Part shown: positions 35,500-47,527 of the stretch, piece after piece
Numbering within the stretch: the first letter of the stretch is position 1
Layout of the letters: every line of letters starts with the position of its first letter
Assembly: GCA_905221605.1 (NCBI GenBank)
Contig: CAJNDS010002685.1
Span: 1 to 64,000 of the forward strand
DNA: 64,000 nucleotides
Origin: Symbiodinium natans
Lineage: Eukaryota; Sar; Dinophyceae; Suessiales; Symbiodiniaceae
Direction of reading: 5' to 3'
The notes under the pieces: model-generated
Seen by the model: only the letters and a program-made list of their open reading frames with translations
What the model was told of the DNA's origin: nothing
The model's database searches: none
Translations under genes and position numbers: made by a program

Positions 35500-35690
35500 G
35501 ACTTGTGATGGCTTGTGCAATCGTGCCAGTGCAAGCTGCCATTTTTTGAATTCCAAGCTTCTCCGGCCAGGCAGGAGCCGTGCAGTTCCGCCACTGCAAC
35601 GTCTTCTCACTGAAGCTGCAGTGCTCTTTGATGGCACCGTCCTGACTGCCAAACCCGCGACGCTGTGTCCAAGTGCACAGCTGCCCATTT
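35500..35690 (-). CDS. possible exon, maybe start of the PPR-like gene
   Basis: A minus-strand frame contains EHCSFSEKTLQWRNCTAPAW and MAACTGTIAQAITSL. It lies just upstream of the PPR-like exons on the same strand and could hold the 5' end. No splice junction is confirmed. Confidence 0.35.
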
Positions 35691-35829
35691 CAACGAGGAC
35701 TCTTGATCTTTATGGCGGCTTCATTCTGATGCTATGGGGGGGGAACCTGTGGCAAACAAGCTGAGCCGCGTGTTGGGAAAAAAAGGCGAGACTGAACCCT
35801 ACAGCCCTGAACCTGGGAGTGGATCTAGG

Positions 35830-37330
35830 CTACAGAGGGTCTGATCATGCAGTAGCTCCCCGTAGACCTGAAGCCAGTAAGGATCTACACAAGGTGGTCC
35901 TCCTAAGGGTCCCTCCTATTCTCCCTTAAGTCTTCCTTTCGCTGTCAAAGGTCCTGCTTCCGCAAAGGCAAGCATTTGTTATGCAAGCCAAGTGTCGAGC
36001 ATGCTGTCCCGGATGTTTTTACCAGGCAGCACTTGCGGAAACGGCGGCAACTGACCACAGAAAGAGAACCTGCATCACTCAGCAGTGAGCACTTGGAAGT
36101 CAACATAGAGAGAGGGCGCTCCCGAAACGATCTATCTGCGTGTCCTCTTGGATGCGGATGTATGTAGCAGTTTAGGCACCATGCGCCTCCTGCAAAGCAC
36201 ATCATCAAGCATTGCAATGTCGTCGTGCAGCGTCTCCAGATGCAGGACCTCAGCTCAGCTTATCAAAAGATACATCGGTTGCTGGAAGTTCTTCCCCATT
36301 CACAACTTTTGCAAGTGGCCACTGCGGTGTCCAGAAAAGAAGACCCGGCCAGGAAGCGCTCGTCATGCACCATGTCCTGTGGAGCAGGCCAGGAGAGTGA
36401 AAGTGAACCATCTCCCAGTATGTGCCAACATGCGCCCTGAACACTGCAACATCTGAGACCCCCGACGCTCAACGGACGTATGTGGAAGATGTCTTCCGCT
36501 GAAAGGGAATAAAACTTGGTCTCGCCTCGCACAATCAGCAGTTTAAACGTTCCAGGAATCGCCCTCAACCCAAAAGCCATTAGACCTGTAACATCAACCG
36601 GGAGCAACTGGGCTGGCGACACACAAACGGGTGGAGAGCGGTGCCAGGAAGCCGCGGAGAACTTTGGCTGCAAGACTGGTGGATGTTTTTGGCCTCAAGA
36701 AGCAGGGCAAAAGGGTCCTTTCTTGAGGAAAGGGCTTAGGGTCCCTTTTTTGGGCCTTTGGGTGGCCATCCTGCAATTTATCCGCCGATTTTGGGAGGCG
36801 TGTTGGATGGTTCTGGGAAGGGAACTTTCCCCTCCCTCACACCGGCACGAAAAAACTCAAACAATCAAAACATGAGCCATTCCTCCGTAGCCGGCCCGTG
36901 CCATGCCTCGCAAGTGACACGCAGCTGAGAGCTGCCGGGTCCCAAGTCCCGGACCTCCCTATACATTCTGGTCTCAGACTATGTATGCTGGGGGTGGGTT
37001 TCCACTTGTCCGAGAGGTGGCAAGAGTAGTGAACTCGGTCGCGAAACACTAGTGGATGGCCAGAGCACCTGACTTGTTGTGGGAGTATCGTAAAGGAGCA
37101 TTCAAAGATGTCTGGCACCAATTGGCAAGCACGCAGCAGACCTTGCCATGCTGCAATGGCTTTCTGACACCCGAGTATGTCCCGGCTTCACTGTAGCCCC
37201 CGCCGCTTAGAGGGCTCCGCAGCGCTGGCCGGAGGCTCTGAAATTCCCCTACTGAGTCACAGGCCCATTGCAGACCTGAGCATCAGCATTTACTACAAAA
37301 ACTCACAGCTGCCGGTCTTCCGTGCCAGAT
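35830..37330. other. no gene resolved
   Basis: A plus-strand stretch near 36,225-36,350 (QDLSSAYQKIHRLLEVLPHS) and a minus stretch near 36,480-36,640 (LMAFGLRAIPGTFKLLIV) are both protein-like. They oppose each other and neither has confirmed splice sites. Confidence 0.3.
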
Positions 37331-37342
37331 TCATACAGTCGA

Positions 37343-37970
37343 TCAGAAGTGCATCTGCATCTGTGCGATCAAGTCAAGTAGCCATTGGCAAACCCTCCCG
37401 GCATAATGCTGCGAGCATGCACCACGAACCTTGGTGTTAGGGGCACACGGTCCAACAAATGTTGAACTCTTCGCAGGCTGCTCGACGACGTGGACATGGC
37501 AGCCAAGACTCGCTAACCATTCTCTAAAACCTTCCCAGGTCGTCCTGGCAGCTGCAGTCGCAACATCTTGTTTCAGTCTTGCAACCATCTCACCGGATGC
37601 ACAACTACACTGAGAAGTGGAGAGGCTGTCCATTTGTGCTTGCCCCAGACCGCAACGTTGTTCAGCCATGAGAACCGAAAGTACGATGTCATCCTGACGA
37701 GGACAGGCAGTGTGCCTTTGGGCTTTTATGACAAGAACCGTTCCCAATTCACGACCATCAGTGCCGCTGATCGCTCCCACCCGTCCTTACGTATGGATTT
37801 CTGGCCAAAACCACATGCTGTCGACCATGTCCGTACAGGCAGCAAAACCTTGGCTGGAATCATCTACGGTCGACCAATGCTGGACTTGCAGAAACTTGCC
37901 ACTGGCAAAGCGACGGGCACAGGTGCGCCGGCGGAAGGAACTCCCTGTCCACAGACACTCTCTCATCATA
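37343..37970 (-). CDS. exon fragments, possibly of the sulfotransferase-like gene
   Basis: Minus-strand exon candidates read GKFLQVQHWSTVDDSSQGF (about 37,800-37,910) and MVARLKQDVATAAARTTWEG, then FREWLASLGCHVHVVEQPA and FVGPCAPN (about 37,430-37,590). Protein character is strong. They lie downstream of the sulfotransferase-like N-terminus (38.7-38.9 kb) on the same strand, so they may be later exons of it. I could not confirm this by motif. Confidence 0.4.
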
Positions 37971-38719
37971 CTGTTCCTTGGACAGGCAATGCAGACTGGC
38001 CCTGATCTGTAATTCTCCTAAATGCCAAGCCCTTGACTAAATCTGCAGCCTCTCCCTGCCCTGTGCCCGGCCCCTAACATTCCTAACAACCATCACACTG
38101 CCTTTCTTCCTGAGAATGCGCCGAAGTAGACTTGTTGTCCGGCGGTTGAGCCAAGTCAGTGGTGGTCTGCGAGTGAGATGTATTTGGGTTTCTTCTCTCA
38201 CAAACTACGGAATGTTAAAAGCATCATTCGTGCAATTCCTTGAGCAGATGGAGTCCCGTAGACCAACTTGCATACAGGCTTCAGCTCCCGGCTTGTAGCG
38301 GTGGATTGCCCTGTACCTTAGCTGTGCCCCGTGGCGTCGGTCTGCACGGTCATCTCGCGTCTCTCTTCATGATGCTGCCGCCTTCATCAGGGTCCATCAG
38401 TGTCGATACTTTGGCTCATATGCTGGCGGAGGCACATCATGGCATTGCTCCAGTCCTCACCCGACATTTTGGCATGCCTCGGGAAGGTGACATCGCCCAA
38501 AGGAGGCGCCAAGAAAGCGACGCGTCACCCATCGCTGCTGATCGTACTTCGCGCGATTCGAGCGTCGGGACGGCGCCGTCAGCTGCCGCCCTCTGCAGCT
38601 CCGGGACCATGAAGGATTCGGAAAACTCTCCAGGACCTGCCAATGCTTACATCCGTTGAGTTTGGGGGGCTTAAGAGTTTGATACACCCGTCCGAAAGAG
38701 CTGCAAAGCATTCGGTTGC

Positions 38720-38924
38720 GAACGGCTTGAGTCGAGGCTCCTTGATGTCGCAAAAATACACTGGCTCCATGTACCAGTGCGCGAAGGTCCTCCTCACCTC
38801 TGTCGTCAACTCGAGCTTGAGTCAGAGATGAGTTTTTGTTTCCGAACAAACAATGCTTCAAATTTATGTGGCCTTCCATCTGCAATGCCCAGTTGATTGT
38901 GGATGTTGTCCCGCATTTGGGCAC
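38720..38924 (-). CDS. sulfotransferase-like protein, N-terminal exons
   Basis: Two exons join in phase 0: 38,889-38,924 (acceptor CGGAG|G, donor TGG|GC) and 38,720-38,797 (acceptor ACAGAG|G, donor GC). They give VPKCGTTSTINW then VYFCDIKEPRLKPF. PKCGTTS matches the 5'-phosphosulfate-binding loop of PAPS-dependent sulfotransferases. A KEP..F motif about 20 residues later is also expected in this family. If so, it transfers sulfate from PAPS to a carbohydrate or other acceptor, usually in the Golgi. The donor choice was guided by family spacing; using the downstream GC donor would instead keep ALQME and put the next exon in another frame. Later exons, including the region with the second PAPS motif, are not resolved (minus-strand open sequence continues to about 38,500). 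Confidence 0.5.
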
Positions 38925-39029
38925 CTCCGGGTCGTATAAGGCTTATGGTGTTGATCCGGCTCGTAGAGTGCAAATGCATTAGCCTAACGTGAATCAACCC
39001 GAGTCTTTCCCACCCCAAGAGCCCCAAAG

Positions 39030-40400
39030 CTTAAACCCATACGTCAAAAGCCCAGACACTGATTTGGCGAAGGTTTATTTATCATAACAACTTATAATCG
39101 GACTGTCTTGGGTGACACACAGGAAAGGAACAGGTTTCAGGTTCTTCAAATTACACCCTGGTAGCATGCCAATGGGTGCGCCGTGAGGATGGCTAAGGGC
39201 ACGGTCTTCGGGCAGTGAAAGAGCTGAACTTCCACCGGCCAAGCTTCTGCAGGGGTCGTCCTGCACGAGAGAAGCTTCTGCGATGCCGTGATTCCGGCAA
39301 GTGATACTTGGGGATACAGTGGGCACGAGCGCCAAACTCAAAACCCGAAATCCGGAAGTCTGTGGATACCATGCAAAAGGAACCAGGGGGTGGAGGATCA
39401 AAGACATTCGGCTGTGCGCAGGTCTCCAAGTGTTTGGGTTTTGTTGCTCAGTCTGTTGCGTCCAACCGTCCAACGCCGCATCAAGGTGTTTCCAGCATAC
39501 ATGTACATACGATAGCAACCTACTTAGTGCCCACATTGGAATGGGTGAAGCCATGAAACATGTCAAGTATGAAGGGTTTCCAGAGAAAGAAACTGACTTT
39601 GACAAGACATCTGACGCAATACGGGTAATGGACAAATCACTGCTCGGAACTGCTCGGAACGCACTGAAGGGTACAGATGGTACAGTTCCGTATCATGCCC
39701 TAGAGTCGTGGCCAACATCGCAGAGGAAACATACTGGCATAGACTCGACTCCTGGATGCGTCATCAGAAAACGAAGCGAACTCTCAGAGCAAGGTCCTGT
39801 TCTGGCGGTCTTGCCAGATCTGGGGTGGTGTGGGTCCCAAACTCCGGACGCGACAGTTGGATGGAATCAGCCACACCTCAGTCATCCCAAGACCCACAAA
39901 CCGGGGTTTCCGGAAAATAAGGACATCTTTTTGGGCGATTCCTTCGTCGAGTCATCCCTAACCATGCAGAAGGTTCAGAATGCTTCAGACAGTTGCGGCA
40001 TGCTGCGGCAAAGCGGCCTGAGTTCTTAACATTCAGATTCTTCATTGGCTGTGTCCCCAGCAGATGGGCGAAAACTCCATTTGCCGTCAACAGGCTCACG
40101 GGCGGTTCCTGGTATTTAGGCCTGAGGCATTTGCTCGTGTTCGACATTCATCGAAATTGTTCTTGTTTGGTTCCCGGGCAGGTTTCCCTTGCAGATCTCA
40201 ACTTGTTGTGGCCTTGAGCTCCTGGCAAATCTCTTAGACTCCATTGCTGGTTGCGGGTCCGAGTCCGCTGCAACATCAAGGGACCAACGGGAGCGTAAAG
40301 CAAGACATGCAGAGATGACGACATGCAAGCTTAGGGCTCTCAAGGCTTTGTAGGGTTCAGGTAGTGCAAGAAGCTCTCCAAGATGCAAAACACGAATCAA
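39030..40400. other. no gene resolved
   Basis: A 242-codon plus-strand frame (39,301-40,029) and a 186-codon minus frame (39,075-39,635) overlap. Neither has a domain pattern, repeats of hydrophobic periodicity or supporting splice signals. The minus strand near 40,230-40,400 is protein-like (LLALPEPYKALRALSLHVV) but unsupported. Confidence 0.3.
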
Positions 40401-40411
40401 CGCAGAAGCAT

Positions 40412-41900
40412 TCAGGCCGAAGTGGCTGGCGGAGCAGAGGCGCGCCCCGAGGCGGAAGCAGTATCTGCAGCTTCGGCAAACTTCTGGTGTTTTACAGCTG
40501 CGAGTGGGCATCTCTCCGAAATTTCCTTCTGCATGCCAAGCCAGCAAGTGTTATAGGGGTTTCCCCCACTCCATTCCCTGCTTTCAGGGCGCATTGCTAC
40601 TCCCTCTCTGCATGTAATCTTAGGGTTAAGGTCTACGAGGGGCACCTGTAGAGTTCAAGCTTTCTTTGGGGTTCAAGTCTGCCGCTAAGCATGCTCAAAG
40701 GCTTGACTTGATCAACACTCCTCCTCATACGCCCGTACACATCAAAGCCCTGCCTAAAACCACGCCAGGCCCGCAATCCCGGCCTAGCCGGATGCCGCTC
40801 TTAGCTAGCCTCGCCACCTCAGCTGGTGAGTTGACTTGCGGTTCTTCCAGGTGTGACTTGACAACTGCACGCAAAGACACCCGAAGACTCAAGCCTTCTG
40901 TGAAGGAAAAACATAAGAGGCTGGCTTCTTCGTTCTCCATCATCTGCAGACGCTGCATCTCCTGGTGGTCAGAAGTCCTCAGCCACTATGACTAGAAGAA
41001 CTGAAAAACCACAATCAAGACCCGCATGTGCTCGTGGGTGGGATAACCCTGCACTACAGGGCCTCATCAAGCAGTAGCCGTTTCCCACGCTGTAGTACTC
41101 GCACTCAGAGCCGTCGCAAGACTTGCGCCAGAGAAGAACGTCCTCCTCGGACAAACAAGGTTTTTGTTGGGTCTTGGGATATCTGCGAGGTGGATGTGTT
41201 TTGTGCGCAGTGATGTCCACAGGCGGTACGTGATTTTGGTTGAAGCCGTTGAAGCCGTAGACAAGCGTGTTCTGGATTCCCTTACCTGCGACCTATGTAT
41301 CTGTGGAACTGAATGAAGCACATGCCAAGCTCTCGCGCCTTGTATTGCGCCGGCAGCATCTGCTACGCTTTTACCACAGGAATTTGGGTCACGGAAGCGC
41401 GTGTCCACTCTGGCATCCGCAAAGGAGGAAGGATCAGCACACAAGCAACAAAGTCATTTCAGGGAGGATGCATCGAAAGGGTGTTATCCTGAAGTCTGGT
41501 GTCTGAGGTTGCCGGCATGTCGTAAAGGTGGGTGAAGCTCATAGCAGCGTGCCGAAGCCATCGGGGATCCAGGTATGGCTTGGTGCCTTCAGCAGGAGGA
41601 CACGCAGGAAAAAGCCTTGGATGCACTCAGCTACATATATGCTTTCGATCTGCAACAATGCAGCAGAGCCCAAGAAAGCTGCCTATGACAACGTTTAGCT
41701 TCGGTGCATCTCACTCAGAACACATACAGCGTGTGCTTGTCGAGTTTGCTTCCAAACAACACCCCAAGGAGCCAGATGGTCTGAAAGAGGCTTGGGCCGC
41801 GCCCCATGGCAATCAACGTGGAAGCCCTTCGCACCCCTCTTGAGGCACATTTTGGGCACCAACCTTTGCCAGTCCTGGTGCGGGAGCCAAAACCTGCGGC
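40412..41900 (-). CDS. unrecognised multi-exon gene (fragments)
   Basis: Minus-strand exon candidates, upstream to downstream: about 41,813-41,870 (KVGAQNVPQEGCEGLP); about 41,080-41,170 after an AG|G acceptor (DVLLWRKSCDGSECEYYSVG, then NGYCLM); about 40,925-40,965 (EMQRLQMMENEE before a GC donor); about 40,800-40,890 (RAVVKSHLEEPQVNSPAEV); and 40,412-40,530, ending in TAA-type stop context (QKFAEAADTASASGRASAPP). The strand agrees with the neighbours and AG|G acceptors recur. Phases between all pieces were not verified. The Cys-containing exon may be disulfide-bonded. No family recognised. Confidence 0.4.
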
Positions 41901-41952
41901 ATCTGCACCATCACACACCTTCTTTTGTCCAGCTGCGGCCTGGTCCTTATAC

Positions 41953-41954
<2 letters not shown>

Positions 41955-42004
<50 letters not shown>

Positions 42005-42045
42005 TACATATATATATATACACAAAAACATATGTATACATAAAT
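41955..42045. repeat. (GA)n followed by AT-rich (TA)-like tract
   Basis: About 45 bp of pure GA repeat, then ATATACATATATATATATAC. It marks the left edge of the C-rich minisatellite. Confidence 0.95.
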
Positions 42046-42049
42046 ATAT

Positions 42050-43560
42050 CCGCCGACCCCTGCTTTAGCGGGGGAGGCGTCAGTGAAGACCCATTTGCCC
42101 TCATGCCCAAACCCCCCCGCCCTCACCCCCTCCACCTCACCCTTACCCTCTTAGGGGCTCCAGCGCATGCCCCCCTCCCCCCTAACCTTTTACTTGGAAA
42201 TGAAGCATGCCCAGACCCCCCCCACCCCCCCCGCCCCCCCCCGCCCCCACGCTCCCGACCCATTTAGGCCTCATGCCCACGCCCCCCGCCACCCCTTCTC
42301 ACCCCCCGCCCTGCCCCACCTCCACCTCACCCTTACCCTCCCCCTACCTGACCTTTTACTTAAATGCTCCCGCATGCCCCGACCCCTACCCCCCCCCCCC
42401 CCTACCCCTGCCTTTACTTGGAAATGAAGGGGCTCCAGTGCATGCCCGCCCCCCCCCGCCCCCCCCGCCCCCCCCCCCCCCCCCGCCACCCCGCCACCCC
42501 GCCCACTGCCCCCCGCCCCCCTTCTCACCCCTTCACCTCTGCCCCCACCTTGGCCCCCGCCCCCCCCCACCCTCCCCTTATACCCACACCTCACCCCTAC
42601 CCCTGACCTTTTACTTGGAATGAAGTGGTCAGGGGTTTAGGGCATGCCCGGACCCCTACCGCCACCTCACCCCTACCCTTGCCTTTTACTTGGAATGAAG
42701 TGGGCTCCAGTGCATGCCCGACCCCCCCAGCCCCCCCCGCCCCCCCCCGCCCCCCGCCCCCCACACACTGCCCCCCCCCGCCTCCCCTTCGCCTCTGCCC
42801 CGCCCCCCCCCCCCCCCCCCCGCCCTACCCCCAACCCCACCTCACTACCCCTGACCTTTTACTTGGAAAATGAAGTGTGTCAGGGGTTTAGGGCAGGGAC
42901 CCCCGCCAACCCTCACCCCCCCTTGCCTTTACTTGGAAATGGTGTTTGAGGGCTCCAGGCATGCCCGGACCCCCCCCACCCCCCCCCCCCCCACCCCCGC
43001 CCAACCCCACCCCCCACTCCCCCCGCCACACTCACCCTGCCCCTGACCTTTTACTTGGAAATGATGGTGTCAGGGGTTTAGGGCATGCCGGGTACCCTAC
43101 CTCACCCTGCCCCTTGCCTTTTACTTGGAAAATGTGGGACCCCCCGCCCCCCCCCGGCCCCCCCCGCCCCCCCCGCCCCCCCCCGCCCCCTCACCCCTTC
43201 TCACCCCTTCGCCTCTGCCCCCAACCTTGGCCCCTGCCCCCCACCCCCCCCCGCCCTCACCCCTTACCCCCCACCTCACCCCTACCCCTGACCTTTTACT
43301 TGGAAATGAAGTGTGTCAGGGGTTTAGGGCATGCCCGGACCCCTACCCCCCACCTCACCCCTACCCCTTGCCTTTTGCTTGGAAATGAAGTTTTTGAGGG
43401 GCTGCAGTGCATGCCCGGACCCCCCCCGCCCCCCCCCGCCCACCCCGCCCACCCCTGCCCCGCCCCCGCCTTCACCCCTTCACCTCTGCCCCCAACCCCC
43501 CCCACCCCCCCGCCATCACCGCTTACCCCCCACCTCACCCCGGTTCGGCTCTCCTGGTTA
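42050..43560. repeat. C-rich minisatellite with ACTTGGAAATGAAG core
   Basis: An irregular tandem array. Each unit has a poly-C/CCCCGCC section, CACCTCACCCCTACCCC, then CCTTTTACTTGGAAATGAAG, and often CAGGGGTTTAGGGCATGCC. I count about twelve ACTTGGAAATG-type cores between about 42,190 and 43,380. Proline-rich (plus) and glycine-rich (minus) open frames result from the composition. The embedded GGTTTAGGGCATG again carries the TTTAGGG word. Confidence 0.9.
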
Positions 43561-43739
43561 AGGGGGTTGAGGGTTTAGTAGTTTGGGGTTTAAGGGTTCA
43601 GGGTTTCGAGTTTAAGGTGTGAGGTTTAGGGTTTAAGGTTGCGCGCCAACTCCCTGCGCGTGAAGACTCAATGTTTCGCCCCCCCCTGAACTCTAGAACC
43701 TATGGATATATGTAAGCGCAATGTAGGGGGTGTTTGTGT

Positions 43740-44710
43740 AAACCCTAGGGCCTCCTGTCGGGGTCGGCGGCATTGGCGGTAGCCATTAAATCGGGCAGCG
43801 CGAGGTCCCCAAAGGACCGAGCAAATGCGGACCTTTTAGCCCGGGTCGTCCCGGGAATAGCCTTGCTGGCCTCTGGCCTTCTGCGAAGCAGAATTAGGCC
43901 GGACGCCAGTGCCGCCGACCCCCGCGTGCCGCCGGTGAACGGTTTTTTTTTCGTGGTTTTTTGCGTCGCCACGGAGGCCCCCAGAGGGCGCGCATCATGA
44001 GCATCAGCGGGTCCAGCCCGGGACCCCCAGGCGCGCATCAGGAGCATCAGCGGCTCCCGGGGCGGGACCCCGGGGGCGCATCGGGAGCATGATGCCTTCC
44101 TAAGGGCGGGCATAAGCGACGTGTCTAAGCCCGGGGCTAGGAAAAAGGGAGTTTAGGGGCCTTATAAAGTGCTTAGAAACGTTAAGGGAGTCTAGGATCG
44201 GGCAGCGCGAGGTCCCCAAAGGACCGAGCAAATGCGGACCTTTTAGCCCGGGTCGTCCCGGGAATAGCCTTGCTGGCCTTTGGCCTTCTGCGAAGCAGAA
44301 TTAGGCCGGACGCCAGTGCCGCCGACCCCCGCGTGCCGGCGGTGAACGGTTTTTTTTTCGTGGTTTTTTGCGTCGCCACGGAGGCCCCCAGAGGGCGCGC
44401 ATCATGAGCATCAGCGGGTCCAGCCCGGGACCCCCAGGCGCGCATCAGGAGCATCAGCGGCTCCCGGGGCGGGACCCCGGGGGCGCATCAGGAGCATGAT
44501 GCCCCCCAAAGGGCGGGCATAAGCGACGTGTCTAAGCCCGGGGCTAGGAAAAAGGGAGTTTAGGGGCCTTATAAAGTGCTTAGAAACGTTAAGGGAGTCT
44601 AGGAGCCTCAAACGCTTAGAGATTTGAAGGGAGTTTAGGGGCCTGAAAATGCTTAGAAACTTAACGCTTAGAGATTTTAAGGGAGTTTAGGGGCCTCAAC
44701 ATGCTTAGAA
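43740..44710. repeat. tandem duplication, 407-bp offset, with conserved minus ORF
   Basis: A block starting TCGGGCAGCGCGAGGTCC at 43,791 is repeated at 44,198 with few differences over roughly 380 bp. Each copy holds a run of eight or nine T in CGGTTTTTTTTTCGTGG and internal near-repeats of GCGCGCATCAGGAGCATCAGCGG. After the second copy a shorter motif (GCTTAGAAACGTTAAGGGAGT.TAGG) repeats four to five times to about 44,710. On the minus strand both copies keep an open frame encoding RSAFARSFGDLALPD and SVATQKTTKKKPFT; it could be an old gene piece or chance. Confidence 0.85.
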
Positions 44711-44799
44711 ACTGCTCGCCCCGGGCTTCTGCGTGCGCTGCCCGCCCATGGGCGCAGCCCCTTAAAATATATAAATATAATAATTTAATATATTTATGC

Positions 44800-44912
44800 A
44801 CATGCCAGGACCTTCGCATGCTGGCCTCGGCGCAACAGTGGATGATGGAGTTGTAGGAGACTACATCCGGCTCGACTGTCTGGAGCCGCATCTCCTTGAA
44901 CCTCCAGTTCAA
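44800..44912 (-). CDS. PPR motif exon
   Basis: A minus-strand exon reads ELNWRFKEMRLQTVEPDVVS then YNSIIHCCAEASMRR. EPDVVSYNSIIHCCAEA with the preceding W..KEM is a clear pentatricopeptide repeat. PPR proteins act on organelle RNA. Further exons upstream (about 45,000-45,200, LALELVAKRAVRGGTVWYCP) may belong to it. On its downstream side the sequence runs into an AT-rich patch (44,765-44,800) and then the 407-bp duplication, so the gene may be truncated there. Confidence 0.6.
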
Positions 44913-45219
44913 CTCACGAAAAGAAAAGAGGTTGCGAAGTTGCCGCGCAGCTATGCAGTCTGCAAAAAATCATTGGGGCCGGGCCAACCGCTCGCTCGCT
45001 CAACTTCTGGCAGAGAGCCGTGGATGAGTCTTGGTCGGAGCACCAGTATATACCAGTATCACTGGACAATACCAGACAGTGCCACCACGAACAGCCCTCT
45101 TGGCCACCAGTTCAAGCGCCAAGTCGCCGATTGTACGTCATCACGTTCGGGTGTACTCTGGCACCACGTAATTCTTGGTACCAGGCCTCGGCCTCGGACC
45201 AATGCGCTCAGGAAGTGAG

Positions 45220-47220
45220 AGGCCCTGCAGATTGGCACGGTGTCTTATCCCATGCTTAACTTGATGTCCATGCTTCCATTCGGTTGCTCTTGCCTTCAGT
45301 CTTGTGATCTGCGTCTGACTCTGAACCGCGATGACGACGCCACCACCAGCAACAGCGCTGATACTTTGAAAGCCGCCGAGCTTACAGTACCCCTTTGACC
45401 CACAACTGCGACGAATACAGTTGTTACTTGTTCTGCCGGATGCTGCCGCTAGAACTGTGCTATATCCATTGTGGCTCTCCTGCGCTCACCTTGAGGTTGC
45501 CTGTTTTGACTCCATAGCTACCGTAGGTGATGCCTTGCTGACGGTTTAACAGTAATTTAACGCCGCATCAGCGCATCCTGCCTGCGTCAGCATGCGCTGC
45601 TTGCTAAATCCACCGATGACTGCCTCAGAGCCCAGGATGTGTCTGCCCTCTGACCATCTGCGAATTCAGTCTATTCAATGAACTGACCTACAGCGTCACG
45701 AACGAGCTTGTTAAGATGTTTGTGGACCATCGACATGACCGTGCTAGCATCGAGAGAGAGTGTAACACAGCGTGCCCGTCAGAGGCCTGTGCACCTGCTG
45801 CTACGCATGCACAAACAGTGGCTCTCTCTGCTGATGCTGAGGGTCATTGTAAGTCACAACCTGTGGTGGGTAGCCAGCATCTCGCCTGAGCGCACGAGAG
45901 CACATCATGATACGTGATGTTTCGTCAGTTGTGGGTCCGAACACCAGAAGCGAAGCTATATGCTACATTACACAGCTCATTGCTCAACATGTATAGCTTT
46001 GCACTGTTCAATGCCCAAAATGCAGCATCCGTGCAGCTGCACGCAGCTATGTAGCGCTTCGGAGTCTGCATGTGTGTCTGCGCCGGGCCGCATCCTTTCT
46101 ATCCACGTCTGGACCTCGTCCTCCCTTCCAGCCTGTGCTAGGCCACCTTGGTCCACAAGGCAAGCAACGGAAAAGGGGGGGGAGGGACCTGTCCTGAAGG
46201 CCCCGAAAATCTTTCAGCACTCGCATCCCTCCGAAAGCCCCGCAACTCCAGCCAGGCAGCCCAGGAGGGTAGTGTATGATACCGCAGTCCTTTCTCAGCT
46301 GCACTTGGACTTATCGTGACTTTGCAGTAACGGCTCGAAACGGGGCTTTGGTTGAGGAATTCACTGTTGTCGCAGAGCTGCCTTCGGAATGGTTCGCATG
46401 CTGCTTGCGAAGACATGCGGCAAGGAACCGATTGTGTTATAATGTTTTGTAAGGTTGGACAAGGTTGGTCTACAGATCACAGACGTCGACAGACCTTCTA
46501 TGCATGTTCGAGTCTGTTGTCAATGGCACGACATATGCAGCTACTGCGCACACCTTCCTCCGGAGCATTCTTGCGGGCGTTTTCCAAGCGCCGGGTGGAC
46601 GGAAGGCAAGGTCATGGGGATGGACCATTTCTGCAGAGGTGAGCGATTGTATTCGGTTCGATGCCTTCGACACCTGCGTGTGGTGCGCGATCTTCTGCCC
46701 TGATGCCCAAGCTACATGCTCTGAAAAGCACGCGCTGGAGACGGACTCAGCCATGCACCTCTGAGAAATATGTAATATGATAGCTAGGAGTGATAGTGTG
46801 ATATAGTGACTTGACTATACTGTATACACTCAAAAGACTCGCGTCGAGCAGAACAAATTTCGACTTGCATCAATCTCCACGGCAGCACTTCATCCAGCGC
46901 AGAAGACATGAATGGCGAGAAGCTGCTGTGAAGATTCAGCTCAGACTCGGGGACAGCTCTTGCTGCGGCATGGATTGGAGCCAGCTTTGCGCGGCACTAA
47001 GGTTCGTCTGCACCAAGGACTTCAGCACTGCATTTGCAGCCTGAGACGGGTGAAGCCTAGCGCGGCCCTGTAAGCCTACGACCCAACTTCTTTTGTTGAG
47101 GGTAGTGGGATAGTATTTGCCCTCAGGCCGCAGTGTACATGGAATTCTGCTTTGGGCTCAGTGAAGCATGTTTCATCATGCTCCTTTCCCATAGCTAAGA
47201 CTCAAGGACAGGGGTTTAGG
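45220..47220. other. no gene resolved
   Basis: 45,260-45,700 has no long open frame. 46,347-46,760 is open on both strands (plus: VVNGTTYAATAHTFLRSILA; minus: FSEHVAWASGQKIAHHTQ) and may contain exons, but neither frame has a recognisable motif. GGTTTAGGG-like repeats occur at about 47,210-47,245. Confidence 0.35.
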
Positions 47221-47527
47221 GCTTAAGGTTTGGGGTTTAGGGGAGTATTCTAGCAATTGCTTTGCCACTGGTTCACCCAACAGCCAAGAGACGGCCACAT
47301 CAGGCGTGAAGCCTTTGCGAGCCATACCATCGAACCAGTCCTGTAAGTGGCGTGGGAATTATGTTTTTGTTGAATAGGGTTTAGTTTGTAGGGGTGCACA
47401 AACCGGCCCCTGCACAAAGGCGTCAGAGTATTCAAGTGAGCTCTCAACGGACTGCAGTCACCTAAGGCATCGGCCCTCAGAAATGCCCTAGACCTCGATC
47501 CTCTGGATCATCGCACCGAAAGGGCAA

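Noticed and set aside
36874-36895. Spliced-leader relic (CCGTAGCC near GAGCCATT)
   Set aside because: Only about eight bases match the dinoflagellate leader and the order is wrong, so it is chance.
39301-40029. 242-codon plus-strand frame
   Set aside because: Longest plus frame in the region but without domain pattern, periodicity or flanking splice evidence, and opposite to all neighbours. Chance is likely; a search could change this.
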